A stretch of 64,000 bases of DNA, from NCBI GenBank assembly GCA_902774115.1, contig CACYHH010000001.1, positions 248,001 through 312,000 of the forward strand. Reading direction: 5' to 3'. Each line of letters begins with the position of its first letter. The stretch's first letter is position 1. Under the pieces are notes generated by a model, which was not told the DNA's origin, did no database searches, and saw nothing but the letters and a program-made list of their open reading frames with translations. The translations under genes were made by a program, and so were the position numbers. The DNA is from an uncultured Spirochaetales bacterium. Lineage in GTDB: Bacteria > UBP6 > UBA1177. Positions 44,996-52,627 of this stretch are shown here, piece after piece.

Positions 44996-46207
44996 TTACT
45001 TTAGAATTTCCAGATATTTTTTTGCAAGTTCCGAATAAGAGTGGTTTGCTATGACATACTCATGTCCGCGTTTTCCCATTTCGGCAAGTTCTTCCGGAGT
45101 TTTTTTGTAAAGTGTCATGACGGCATCTACTATTTCATCTGCGTTTTCAGATTTTATCGATATTCCGCATTTTGCATCGGCAACGATGTCGTTCGCTGCT
45201 TCAATAGCCGATATTATCGGTTTGCCTGAGTATAAGTAATCAAACATTTTGTTCGGGGATACGCCGAATCTATAAAGAGGTGATTTTTTTATTCCGATGT
45301 AGCAGACATCGCATTTCTGCAGAACAGTCTGAACTGCCGATTTCGGAACTGAATCAAGAAGAATTACGTTCTTCAGCCCGTTTTCCGAGATGAATTTCTG
45401 GTAGTTTTCTTTTTCCGGACCGTTTCCGAAAAGGAGAAAAACTATTTTGCCGTTGGATTTCAATTTGTTTGCAGCTTCTAAAAACATCTCGATATTATTG
45501 GAGATTCCGAATTTTCCGGCATGAACTGCGATGAATTTGTCTTTTGGGATCGCATCTTCAAATTCTTGCGGAAGAGGAGTCGCATTCCTTACTTCTTCCA
45601 AGTCGATTCCGTTCGGAATAGAAACGAATTTTTCTTTTGTAAGACCGTGTTCTTTCATGTGTTCGAACGCGTTGGGAAGCACGGAAACGACCATATCCGA
45701 ATTCTTGTACGCAAAATTTTCGAAAAACTGCGTGAATCTTATGAACGGATGGCTGTCGGTGAGTCTTCCGATTTCGGTTAATGTCAAAGGCCAGATGTCA
45801 CGTACCTCAAAAATCAGTTTTGCACCGGTTCTTTTTTTAAGCCGGTATCCGTTCAGGATCGAAAACGGAGTGGGGGAAGTGACGATTATCGCATCGGGTT
45901 TGCCGAATCTTTTTTTTCTGAGAAGAAACATTTTAGCGACGAATGTGAACGCGTTGATTATGCGCCCTAAACTCTGCGATTTTCCGTATTTAGGGGTTTT
46001 TATCCAGCAGTATTCGATCCCGTCTATATTTTCGGTTGTACTGAAACCGTGAACTTCCGGCAGCTTTGAAAAAATATGAGTGTAAGAGCCTGAAAATATT
46101 GTGACTTTGTGTCCGAGCTTTACAAATTCCTTCGCAAAGTAGTACGGGCGGAAAACCATTCCGTGGATTCGTGAGCCGATTGTTTCATTTATAATCCAGA
46201 TATTCAT
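44996..46207 (-). CDS. Glycosyltransferase family 4 protein (WbuB-like)
   Basis: The product is 403 aa, GT-B fold. The N-terminal acceptor domain has the Gly-rich/His stretch IHGMVFRPYYFAKEFVKLGHKV and then FEVRDIWPLT, characteristic of WbuB/WcaI-like sugar transferases of cell-surface polysaccharide synthesis. The C-terminal donor domain contains AVHAGKFGISNNIEMFLEA, FGNGPEKE and YSGKPIISAIEAAND. Sugar donor and acceptor cannot be assigned. It is a lone surface-glycan gene coupled to pyrD rather than part of a polysaccharide cluster. Confidence 0.87.
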   Translation of the reverse strand: MNIWIINETIGSRIHGMVFRPYYFAKEFVKLGHKVTIFSGSYTHIFSKLPEVHGFSTTENIDGIEYCWIKTPKYGKSQSLGRIINAFTFVAKMFLLRKKRFGKPDAIIVTSPTPFSILNGYRLKKRTGAKLIFEVRDIWPLTLTEIGRLTDSHPFIRFTQFFENFAYKNSDMVVSVLPNAFEHMKEHGLTKEKFVSIPNGIDLEEVRNATPLPQEFEDAIPKDKFIAVHAGKFGISNNIEMFLEAANKLKSNGKIVFLLFGNGPEKENYQKFISENGLKNVILLDSVPKSAVQTVLQKCDVCYIGIKKSPLYRFGVSPNKMFDYLYSGKPIISAIEAANDIVADAKCGISIKSENADEIVDAVMTLYKKTPEELAEMGKRGHEYVIANHSYSELAKKYLEILK

Positions 46208-46295
46208 TTCTACCTCAAATCAAACAAAAACCATAAAGAGTAGTCTAAAAGATTTTTTTATCAAATTTCCTGTTTCGTCCGGAAGAATGAAAAAA

Positions 46296-46323
46296 TTCAG
46301 CTTTTTGGAAAAAATGGTATATT
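46296..46323 (+). promoter_or_regulatory. Promoter of the HAD-hydF-aroQ operon
   Basis: TTCAGC (46296-46301), a 16-bp spacer and TATATT (46318-46323), then GCCGCGC and TTT. The -35 match is weak. Confidence 0.5.
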
Positions 46324-46345
46324 GCCGCGCTTTGCTGGAGGAAAA

Positions 46346-46975
46346 ATGAACGGAAGAAAATGTTACATTCTTGATTTTGACGGCACGGTGACGGCGCTTG
46401 ACACTCTTGTCGTCGCTTTTGACAAATACTGCATCGTCGACTGGCGTGAGCTTGAAAACGAAATGAGGGCAGGCAGAAAGGAGCGCCATCAGACTTTAGT
46501 CGATGAAGTCGAATCAATGAAGGCAGAAAAAGATGAACTTTTCGATTTCATCAGAAAAAATGTCCCGGTACGTGAAGGTTTTTTTGATTTCGTGAAAAAA
46601 GTCCGCGAAAACGGGGATGAAATCGTGATTTTAAGCGGCGGTTTCAGGAGTTTTGCAGAACTTTTCATGGGAAATACTGATGTCGAGGCTTATATCAATG
46701 ATATCAAATACTTAGGTGATAAAAACTGGGAACTGGTTCCGTGCAGGAACGCCCTGCCTCCGCTTTGCGACAGAAACTGTTCCAACTGCAAGCGGGCGGT
46801 TGTCGAAAAATACAAAAACGAGGGTTTCGAGACGATTTATTTCGGTGACGGAGAGACCGATTTCTGCGGTTCGAGATACGCCGATAAAATCTATGCGACA
46901 GACGAACTTGCCGAGAAACTGGCGTCTGAAAACGTTAAATTCACTTATTTTAAGGATTACAAAGATATTTTGTGA
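46346..46975 (+). CDS. HAD-superfamily phosphatase, MtnX-like
   Basis: The product is 209 aa from the ATG after TGGAGG. HAD motif I is ILDFDGTVTALDTL, motif II VILSGGFRSFAE and motif IV IYFGDGETDFCGSRYAD. A Cys cluster (PLCDRNCSNCKRAVVEKYK) matches the CxxC..CK segment of MtnX-type 2-hydroxy-3-keto-5-methylthiopentenyl-1-phosphate phosphatases of methionine salvage, but no other salvage genes are nearby. It leads an operon with hydF, a small ORF and aroQ; hydF starts 7 bp after its stop. Confidence 0.82.
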   Translation: MNGRKCYILDFDGTVTALDTLVVAFDKYCIVDWRELENEMRAGRKERHQTLVDEVESMKAEKDELFDFIRKNVPVREGFFDFVKKVRENGDEIVILSGGFRSFAELFMGNTDVEAYINDIKYLGDKNWELVPCRNALPPLCDRNCSNCKRAVVEKYKNEGFETIYFGDGETDFCGSRYADKIYATDELAEKLASENVKFTYFKDYKDIL

Positions 46976-46982
46976 GGTGATT

Positions 46983-48176
46983 ATGGGCAGAGTTATGGTT
47001 GGAGACAGACTCCACATTTCAATTTTCGGCAGACGTAATGCCGGTAAATCATCGCTGATAAATGCTTTTACGGGGCAGAAAGTCGCTATCGTTTCCGATG
47101 TTCCTGGAACTACGACCGATCCTGTCATGAAGGCGATCGAACTTTTTCCGGTAGGTCCGGCAGTGCTTATAGATACAGCCGGAATTGACGACACTAACGA
47201 TGCTCTCGGTCTTGAAAGAGTAAAGAAATCAAGAAGTTATCTTGATAAATCCGACATGGTGCTTCTCGTTGTGGACGCTTCAGGCGAAGCGGGATATTTC
47301 GAGAATGAAATAATTTCAAAATGCGAAGAAAAGCAGGTTCCGTTCATCATTGTCCTCAACAAATCAGACCTCGAAATGTCTGAAAGCGTTAGAAAATGGC
47401 TCGAAGGGAAGGAATTTGTCGCGATAAGCGCCGCAAACAACTCGGGAATTAGTGATCTGACCAAAAAAATCACCGAAAAATCACCGAATGAGTGGGAACC
47501 GCCGTTTCTGCGCGATCTGATAAAGCCGGGCGACATTGTTCTGATGATAACCCCGATCGATTCAAGCGCGCCGAAAGGAAGAATGATCATGCCGCAGGTC
47601 AGAGCATGGAGAGATATTCTTGACGGCAGCGGGATCGCCCTTTCCTGCGAGCCTCAGAATTTGCAGAAAACCCTTGATTCATTAAGTGTGAAACCTGCTC
47701 TTGCAGTCACCGATTCGCAGGTTTTTTCAAAGGTCGCTCCGATAATTCCGGAAGATGTTCCTTTCACCTCGTTTTCGATCCTTTCGATCAGACAGAAAGG
47801 AAATCTTGCCGAAATGGTGAAAGCTGTAAAAACGGTCGAATCTTTGAAAGCTGGCGACAAAGTTCTTATCGCAGAAAGCTGCTCGCATCACTCGCAGGAT
47901 GACGACATAGCGAGAGTCAAAATCCCGAAATGGCTCAACGAAAAAGTGGGCGGCGGGCTCATAATCGAAACTTCGGCTGGCCGCGACTATCCGGAAAACC
48001 TCAGTGATTACAAACTGATAGTCCACTGTGGCGCGTGCACTTTGAACAGGCGCGAAATGCTTCTTCGTCAGGCAATTCCTGCTGAAAAAGGGATACCGAT
48101 GACCAATTTCGGAGTTCTCATCAGCTATCTGCACGGTGTTTTCCCGCGTGCTCTCAAACCTTTCGGAATCGAGTGA
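46983..48176 (+). CDS. hydF: [FeFe]-hydrogenase maturation GTPase HydF
   Basis: The product is 397 aa, the usual HydF size; ATG 46983 follows GAGGTG overlapping the previous stop. The GTPase domain has the P-loop GRRNAGKS (16-23), DTAGI and NKSD. The C-terminal cluster-binding domain carries AESCSHHSQDDD and, about 50 residues later, VHCGACTLNRRE, i.e. CxH...HCxxC, the ligands of the scaffold iron-sulfur cluster. HydF assembles the 2Fe subcluster with HydE and HydG and inserts it into the hydrogenase. Neither HydE, HydG nor a hydrogenase is in this window. Its presence argues for anaerobic hydrogen metabolism. Confidence 0.95.
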   Translation: MGRVMVGDRLHISIFGRRNAGKSSLINAFTGQKVAIVSDVPGTTTDPVMKAIELFPVGPAVLIDTAGIDDTNDALGLERVKKSRSYLDKSDMVLLVVDASGEAGYFENEIISKCEEKQVPFIIVLNKSDLEMSESVRKWLEGKEFVAISAANNSGISDLTKKITEKSPNEWEPPFLRDLIKPGDIVLMITPIDSSAPKGRMIMPQVRAWRDILDGSGIALSCEPQNLQKTLDSLSVKPALAVTDSQVFSKVAPIIPEDVPFTSFSILSIRQKGNLAEMVKAVKTVESLKAGDKVLIAESCSHHSQDDDIARVKIPKWLNEKVGGGLIIETSAGRDYPENLSDYKLIVHCGACTLNRREMLLRQAIPAEKGIPMTNFGVLISYLHGVFPRALKPFGIE

Positions 48177-48188
48177 TCGAGGTGAAAG

Positions 48189-48404
48189 ATGGTTACTGAA
48201 ACGATGATTATAATTGCTATCAGGCAGAAAAACTGGGAAGCTGCGGCTGAAATGGCGCGTGAATATGCCGAAAAAAAGCCTGAAAGCGAGATTGCAAAAA
48301 TTGTTCCGGCGGTTGAAACGGCTGAAAAATCGGTCGAAGCGGCGTGGCTGCTTTCAATTCTTTCCGAAATAAAATGGCGTGAAATGAACGAGGTCGATAT
48401 ATGA
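48189..48404 (+). CDS. Small hypothetical protein
   Basis: The product is 71 aa, predicted mostly helical (AIRQKNWEAAAEMAREYAEK, then two more helices), resembling a lone TPR-like hairpin. It is likely real: CGAGGTG precedes the ATG, it lies 12 bp after hydF and overlaps aroQ as ATGA. No family is recognised. Confidence 0.6.
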   Translation: MVTETMIIIAIRQKNWEAAAEMAREYAEKKPESEIAKIVPAVETAEKSVEAAWLLSILSEIKWREMNEVDI

Positions 48405-48835
48405 AGATACTGCTTATTGAAGGGCCTCTGCTTGACAAAATCGGCGAAAGGGAACCTGAGATTTACGGCGGAAAGGGAACGCGCGAAAAACTGATTTCTG
48501 CTTTTAACGAAAAAGCAGCCTTGCTCGGAGTTGAGACTGAATCGGTTTCAGAATACTGCGAAGGAGCTCTAGCAAAAATCATCGTAAATGCAAAATGTGA
48601 CGGGATCGTGATAAATCCCGGAGCTTACACTCATACAAGCGTTCTATTGCGCGATGCTTTGCTCTGCTCTAAGATCCCGTTTATCGAAGCGCACATCTCA
48701 AATGTTTTCGAAAGAGAAGAATTCCGCCGTAAATCGTATTTAAGCGATGTCGCGGTCAAAGTTGTTTACGGTCTCGGAACTGCGACTTATTCAACTGCTC
48801 TTGAAAGTTTAGTTACTTTTCTTAAAGCAAACTAA
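48401..48835 (+). CDS. aroQ: 3-dehydroquinate dehydratase, type II
   Basis: The product is 144 aa. The catalytic tyrosine is Tyr22 in REPEIYGG; NPGAYTHTSVLLRDAL and EAHISNVFEREEFRRKS are the type II signatures, with the catalytic His in the latter. The usual GPNLN at the N-terminus reads GPLLD. It removes water from 3-dehydroquinate in the shikimate pathway. It is the last gene of the operon and overlaps the convergent rimM by 4 bp. Confidence 0.94.
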   Translation: MKILLIEGPLLDKIGEREPEIYGGKGTREKLISAFNEKAALLGVETESVSEYCEGALAKIIVNAKCDGIVINPGAYTHTSVLLRDALLCSKIPFIEAHISNVFEREEFRRKSYLSDVAVKVVYGLGTATYSTALESLVTFLKAN

Positions 48836-49308
48836 GGTCTGGCAATCAGCACAATCTTTCCTTTTTCAAGTTTGAAAAATTTTTCGGTAAAAGGGATAAA
48901 TTCGGAAGATCCGTCCTCTTTTTCGATTTCTGCGAGAGAGTAGGTCGGAGTAGGGGTGAAAGCTGCGATTCTGCCGAATGTCTTGGCTGACTTGTCGAGA
49001 ACATTTTCTCCGATCAGAAGATCCTGCGATTTCCCGAAAATTTCTTCTTCGGGAAGGGCGAATTTTTCACCAAGCAGAAACTCGGCTTCCTTGAAAGTTT
49101 TAACTTCGGCTAATCTGATCATAAAACCTTTGCCGACCTTTGTTATCGAGGCTATATGCCACTTTGTCTTGAACTCAGAATGATAAAGAAAGCCGAAATC
49201 CAGTAAAAAGTCAGTATCTTTGAATTCCGGCTTAAAAAGAAGAGAACCGTCTTTTTTGAGAACTTTGGAAAAAGTTCCGACGACTTTTAAAGAGGAAACG
49301 CCGTTCAA
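48832..49308 (-). CDS. rimM: 16S rRNA processing protein RimM
   Basis: The product is 158 aa, starting at a TTG that overlaps the khpA stop. The N-terminal beta-barrel (VVGTFSKVLKKDGSLLFKPEF) and C-terminal PRC-barrel (SKDLLIGENVLDKSAKTFGRI-like region, then FIPFTEKFFKLEKGKIVLI) match RimM. It binds ribosomal protein S19 and helps 30S maturation. The call relies mainly on gene order ffh-rpsP-khpA-rimM. trmD and rplS, which usually follow, are absent. Confidence 0.88.
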   Translation of the reverse strand: MNGVSSLKVVGTFSKVLKKDGSLLFKPEFKDTDFLLDFGFLYHSEFKTKWHIASITKVGKGFMIRLAEVKTFKEAEFLLGEKFALPEEEIFGKSQDLLIGENVLDKSAKTFGRIAAFTPTPTYSLAEIEKEDGSSEFIPFTEKFFKLEKGKIVLIARP

Positions 49309-49538
49309 TCTTCGACTATTTCAAGAGTATACTTTTTCTGCTCGTGTGAAGTTGCCGCACCGAGAAGAACTCTCATTGCCTTCGCAATCCTGCCTTCTTT
49401 GCCGATAACTTTACCAAGGTCTGATTTTGCTACTCTGAGTTCGAGAACTGTGGAATTTTCACCTTCAACTTCTGTTACTGAAACCTGATCCGGATTATCA
49501 ACCAATCGTTTAGCGATCTGTTCAATGAGTTCTTTCAT
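49305..49538 (-). CDS. khpA: KH-domain RNA-binding protein KhpA
   Basis: The product is 77 aa, with the KH core VAKSDLGKVIGKEGRIAKAM (GxxG loop GKEG). It contains the usual start ELIEQIAKRLVDNPDQV and end KYTLEIVED. KhpA binds RNA, often with KhpB/Jag, and sits in this ribosomal operon in many bacteria. Confidence 0.93.
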   Translation of the reverse strand: MKELIEQIAKRLVDNPDQVSVTEVEGENSTVLELRVAKSDLGKVIGKEGRIAKAMRVLLGAATSHEQKKYTLEIVED

Positions 49539-49571
49539 AAAATCCTCCGAAAATAGAAAAAGTTATTTTTC

Positions 49572-49811
49572 TTACTTTCTTACTTTTTTTACGAGAGAAG
49601 CGACGGTATCGGAGCTCTGTGCACCTTTTTTGATCCATTCGTCATACTTTTCAACATCGATAACGATTTCAGCAGGATCAACACACGGATTGTAGTGTCC
49701 GAGTCTTTCAAGATAATCGCTGTCTCTTTTCTTTCTGCTGTCAAGAACAACAACTCTGTAAGAAGGTTTCTTCTTGGAACCGCCTCTGGTCAGTCTGATA
49801 CTAACGCTCAT
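49572..49811 (-). CDS. rpsP: 30S ribosomal protein S16
   Basis: The product is 79 aa from ATG 49811 after GGAGG; an upstream in-frame TTG is not needed. SIRLTRGGSKKKPSYRVVV, then RDSDYLERLGHYNP and the C-terminal KYDEWIKKGAQSSDTV, are canonical S16. It lies between ffh and khpA. Confidence 0.96.
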   Translation of the reverse strand: MSVSIRLTRGGSKKKPSYRVVVLDSRKKRDSDYLERLGHYNPCVDPAEIVIDVEKYDEWIKKGAQSSDTVASLVKKVRK

Positions 49812-49826
49812 TAAATCCTCCAAAAA

Positions 49827-51179
49827 TTATTTGACTAAGTTGCCTAAACCCTTGAATTTCTTCATAAGCCCGCCCAATCCGAGCTTATTTATGCTTTTCA
49901 TCATTTTTTTCATTTCAAGGTATTGTTTCATAAACTGGTTTATATCCTGAACCTTTGTTCCGCTGCCGTTCGCGATCCTTCTGCGGCGCGATGCATTGAG
50001 AATTTCAGGTTTTTTACGTTCTTCTTTCGTCATCGAGAAGATGATCGCTTCTATTTTGGAAAGCTCTTTCTCAAAGTTGACCCTGCCTTCCATCTGCTTC
50101 ATCGCTTTGCCCATTCCGGGAATCATTTCAAGCATGTTTTCCATCGGTCCCATGTTTCTTATCATCTTCATCTGGGCAAGGAAATCTTCGAGGTCGAACT
50201 CGTTTTTCCCCATTTTTTTCTGAAGACGTATAGCTTCTTCCGCATTGATTTTTTCAGTCGCCTTTTCGACAAGCGAAAGAACATCGCCGAGCCCGACGAT
50301 ACGGCCTGCGATCCTTTCGGGATGGAACACTTCGAACTGCTCGATTTTTTCGCCCATACCGACGAATTTGAGCGGAGCGCCTGTTGCAGCGTTGATTGAA
50401 AGCGCTGCACCGCCTCTTGCATCACCGTCCATTTTAGTGAGGACGACACCTGTAATCGAAAGTCTTTTGTGGAACTCGGCCGCGACGTTTACCGCTTCCT
50501 GACCTGTCATCGCATCAGCTACGAAAAGGATCTCCGACGGCTCGACCGCGTTTTTGATGTTCGTGATCTCGTCCATCATATCTTCATCAACCTGAAGACG
50601 GCCCGCGGTATCGATTATGATGACGTCTGCGACGTTGTTTTTGCCGTATTCGACCGATTTTTTAGCGATATCGACAGGATCCATGCCGACTTCCGACGGG
50701 TAGACGTCAACATCGATTCGGGCAGCTAAAGTTTTGAGCTGATCGATTGCGGCAGGTCTGTAAACATCGGCCGGAACGAGAAGAACCCTCTTTTTCATCT
50801 TGTTTTTGAGAAGGTAGGCGAGCTTTCCGGCAGTTGTCGTTTTACCGCTTCCCTGAAGACCGGCCATGAGGATTATTGCCGGCGGTCTTACGTTCAGATT
50901 GAGCGAATGGTCGCCCTCTCCGAGCATCGTGACAAGCTCTTCGTGGAAGATTTTAATGAACATCTGACCCGGATTTATGCTTTTTGCAACTTCCGTTCCA
51001 AGTGCTCTTTCCTTAACCTTTTCAACGAGTTCTTTGACGACTTTGAAGTTTACGTCGGCTTCTAAAAGAGAAAGTTTGAGCTCTCTTATTCCGTCTTTGA
51101 TATTGTCTTCAGTAAGTTTGCCGACACCGCGCAACTTTTTAAAGGTTGCCTCAAGCTTGTCGGTGAGTTGATCGAACAT
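49827..51179 (-). CDS. ffh: Signal recognition particle protein Ffh
   Basis: The product is 450 aa. The NG GTPase domain has GLQGSGKTTTAGKLA, DTAGR and TKMDGDARGGAALS, the last a hallmark of SRP GTPases. The C-terminal M domain is methionine-rich (QMKMIRNMGPMENMLEMIPGM) and contains the RRRRIANGSGT RNA-binding helix. Ffh with 4.5S RNA targets nascent membrane proteins to FtsY. It is the first gene of the operon ending in rimM. Confidence 0.97.
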   Translation of the reverse strand: MFDQLTDKLEATFKKLRGVGKLTEDNIKDGIRELKLSLLEADVNFKVVKELVEKVKERALGTEVAKSINPGQMFIKIFHEELVTMLGEGDHSLNLNVRPPAIILMAGLQGSGKTTTAGKLAYLLKNKMKKRVLLVPADVYRPAAIDQLKTLAARIDVDVYPSEVGMDPVDIAKKSVEYGKNNVADVIIIDTAGRLQVDEDMMDEITNIKNAVEPSEILFVADAMTGQEAVNVAAEFHKRLSITGVVLTKMDGDARGGAALSINAATGAPLKFVGMGEKIEQFEVFHPERIAGRIVGLGDVLSLVEKATEKINAEEAIRLQKKMGKNEFDLEDFLAQMKMIRNMGPMENMLEMIPGMGKAMKQMEGRVNFEKELSKIEAIIFSMTKEERKKPEILNASRRRRIANGSGTKVQDINQFMKQYLEMKKMMKSINKLGLGGLMKKFKGLGNLVK

Positions 51180-51205
51180 TTCACCCTCTCCAAAAAAGCC
51201 GTAAG

Positions 51206-51233
51206 ATTATAGAGATATTCTTTTTATAGTCAA
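51206..51233 (-). promoter_or_regulatory. ffh operon promoter
   Basis: TTGACT (51233-51228), a 16-bp spacer and TATAAT (51211-51206) on the minus strand, then CTTACGGC and a T-tract. Confidence 0.7.
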
Positions 51234-51263
51234 GATTTTAGTTTATTTTCACTAATAAAAGTG

Positions 51264-51269
51264 TATAAT
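51264..51269 (+). promoter_or_regulatory. -10 element of mlaE
   Basis: TATAAT followed by CGCGCGTTG and T-tract. The -35 position (51242-51247, TTTATT) is a weak match. Confidence 0.5.
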
Positions 51270-51294
51270 CGCGCGTTGTTTTTCGGGGGATTCC

Positions 51295-52092
51295 GTGCGC
51301 GACTTCATTGAACAGTTAGGTTCCAAGGCTGTAAGCACTTTCAAAAATATATCCGGATTCTGGGCTTTCTGCCTGAAATGTCTGCGTGAATTTTTGATGG
51401 GATCGTTTTTCAACCGTGCCGCGTTCGATATTCTCGTCATGCAGATATTTTTCACGGCGTATCAGCTTCTTAATTTTTTCGTTGTTCTGAGTGCGGTTTT
51501 CGGCAGTATTTTCATCGGGATCGTTTTCCAGACTGTAAAAAGCATCGGTCTTGTCCAGTATCTTGGAAACATCATCATGGGTGTTGTCGTTCTGGAGTTT
51601 TCGCCGCTCATCACTGTCGTCCTGCTGGCTTTGCGCAGTTCTTCCGCCGTCAATTCGGAAATCGCCGTCATGAAGGTCAACCGCGAAATCGACGCGCTTG
51701 AATCGTTCGGGATAGATCCGGTCATTTACCTTTTCCTGCCGAGAATCATCAGTTTCATTATCAGTGTCACGATCCTTTCGTCGCTTTTTGCGATAATCGT
51801 CCTTTTCAGCGGATTTATTTTCAGCAGCATAATTTTCGAAATGAGCGCCGGAATATTTTCAGAAATGATTACAAAATCGATATCTGTTTTTGATATAATT
51901 ATTTTCTATATGAAAACGATAGTCTTCGGCTTCTTTATATCGGTTATACCGCTTTACAACGGCTGGAAGACCCAGTACCGTTCGACCGACATTCCGGTTT
52001 CGGTTCTGCGTGGGATGATGGGCGTTTTCATGTCGATAGTTTTGGTGGAGGTTGTGTCATTAGTAGCAAGATTCTTCCTGAATTCTTTGTGA
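51295..52092 (+). CDS. mlaE: MlaE-family ABC transporter permease
   Basis: The product is 265 aa, starting at GTG 51295 after CGGGGGA. It has an N-terminal amphipathic helix and about five transmembrane segments. Signature stretches include FTAYQLLNFFVVLSAVFGSI, GNIIMGVVVLEFSPLITVVL and SEIAVMKVNREIDALESFGI, the last being the coupling helix that docks on the MlaF ATPase. MlaE permeases move phospholipids between inner and outer membranes with MlaF and MlaD. Here the next gene is only a fragmentary ATPase-like protein, and no mlaD follows. Confidence 0.9.
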   Translation: MRDFIEQLGSKAVSTFKNISGFWAFCLKCLREFLMGSFFNRAAFDILVMQIFFTAYQLLNFFVVLSAVFGSIFIGIVFQTVKSIGLVQYLGNIIMGVVVLEFSPLITVVLLALRSSSAVNSEIAVMKVNREIDALESFGIDPVIYLFLPRIISFIISVTILSSLFAIIVLFSGFIFSSIIFEMSAGIFSEMITKSISVFDIIIFYMKTIVFGFFISVIPLYNGWKTQYRSTDIPVSVLRGMMGVFMSIVLVEVVSLVARFFLNSL

Positions 52093-52517
52093 GCGAGGCT
52101 GAGCTCAAAGCGCGCGCCGCAGCAATCCGCGCTGAACAGCGTGCCGGTTTTGTGTCACCCGATATTCCGCTTCTTTCGAACCTGAGTGTTTACGACAACA
52201 TTTCGCTTGTTCCGCGTTATCTGACGACTGAAAAAGACAGTGAGATACACGCCGAAATCGTGAAATTCCTTGATCTTCTTGAGATTTCGGATTCGATAAA
52301 CAAAAAAACTTTTCAGATTGATTCGGAGACACTTTTCAAAGTGAAGCTTTTGCGTGCCCTCATGCTGAAGGATTCTGTCACCGTCATTGACCGGCCGTTC
52401 GTCATGCTGAACACCGCAGCCGATATAAAACCTGTTGAGGCGATGCTCCAAACGCTTGCGATCGGCGATAAAAATGTGATCTTTCTCGATTTCGAGTGGA
52501 ATAAGTCAAAATACTGA
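52089..52517 (+). CDS. Degenerate ABC-ATPase (MlaF)-like protein without Walker A
   Basis: The product is 142 aa from GTG 52089, overlapping the mlaE stop by 4 bp. It aligns by pattern with the second half of an ABC ATPase: a Q-loop-like start (GFVSPDIPLLSNLSVYDNIS), helical domain, then DSETLFKVKLLRALMLKD where LSGGQxQRVALARAL is expected, and VTVIDRPFVML where LLLDEPxxGLD is expected. Walker A (about 40 residues upstream) is absent, the signature serine-glycine pair is lost, and the catalytic Glu is replaced by Arg. It could be a structural or regulatory subunit docking on MlaE, or a decaying gene; the clean frame and coupling favour the former. Confidence 0.6.
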   Translation: MSEAELKARAAAIRAEQRAGFVSPDIPLLSNLSVYDNISLVPRYLTTEKDSEIHAEIVKFLDLLEISDSINKKTFQIDSETLFKVKLLRALMLKDSVTVIDRPFVMLNTAADIKPVEAMLQTLAIGDKNVIFLDFEWNKSKY

Positions 52518-52518
52518 T

Positions 52519-52623
52519 CGTCACGTCGTACCGTCGTCACGTCAATTCGATGTTTCGTTTTGCGCCGCCGTCGATATTTCGAAAATTCGAGATGTCGATA
52601 TTTCGACAAAGAATTGCGGCGCC
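52519..52623. repeat. Intergenic inverted repeat element (copy C), 3' of lpdA
   Basis: GCGCCGC (52562-52568) pairs with GCGGCGC (52616-52622). Inside, GTCGATATTTCGA occurs as direct copies at 52570-52582 and 52594-52606. The left flank has CGTCGTCACG (52532-52541), also at 54116-54125. It lies between convergent genes, adjoining the lpdA stop. Confidence 0.65.
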
Positions 52624-52627
52624 AAAA

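Noticed and set aside
46716-46982. In-frame upstream extension of hydF
   Set aside because: It lies wholly inside the HAD phosphatase gene in another frame; the ATG at 46983 has a good ribosome site and gives the normal HydF length.
52089-52517. Frameshifted remainder of a full MlaF ATPase
   Set aside because: No Walker A or other ATPase sequence is visible in any frame upstream, because that space is the mlaE coding region; a simple frameshift does not explain it.
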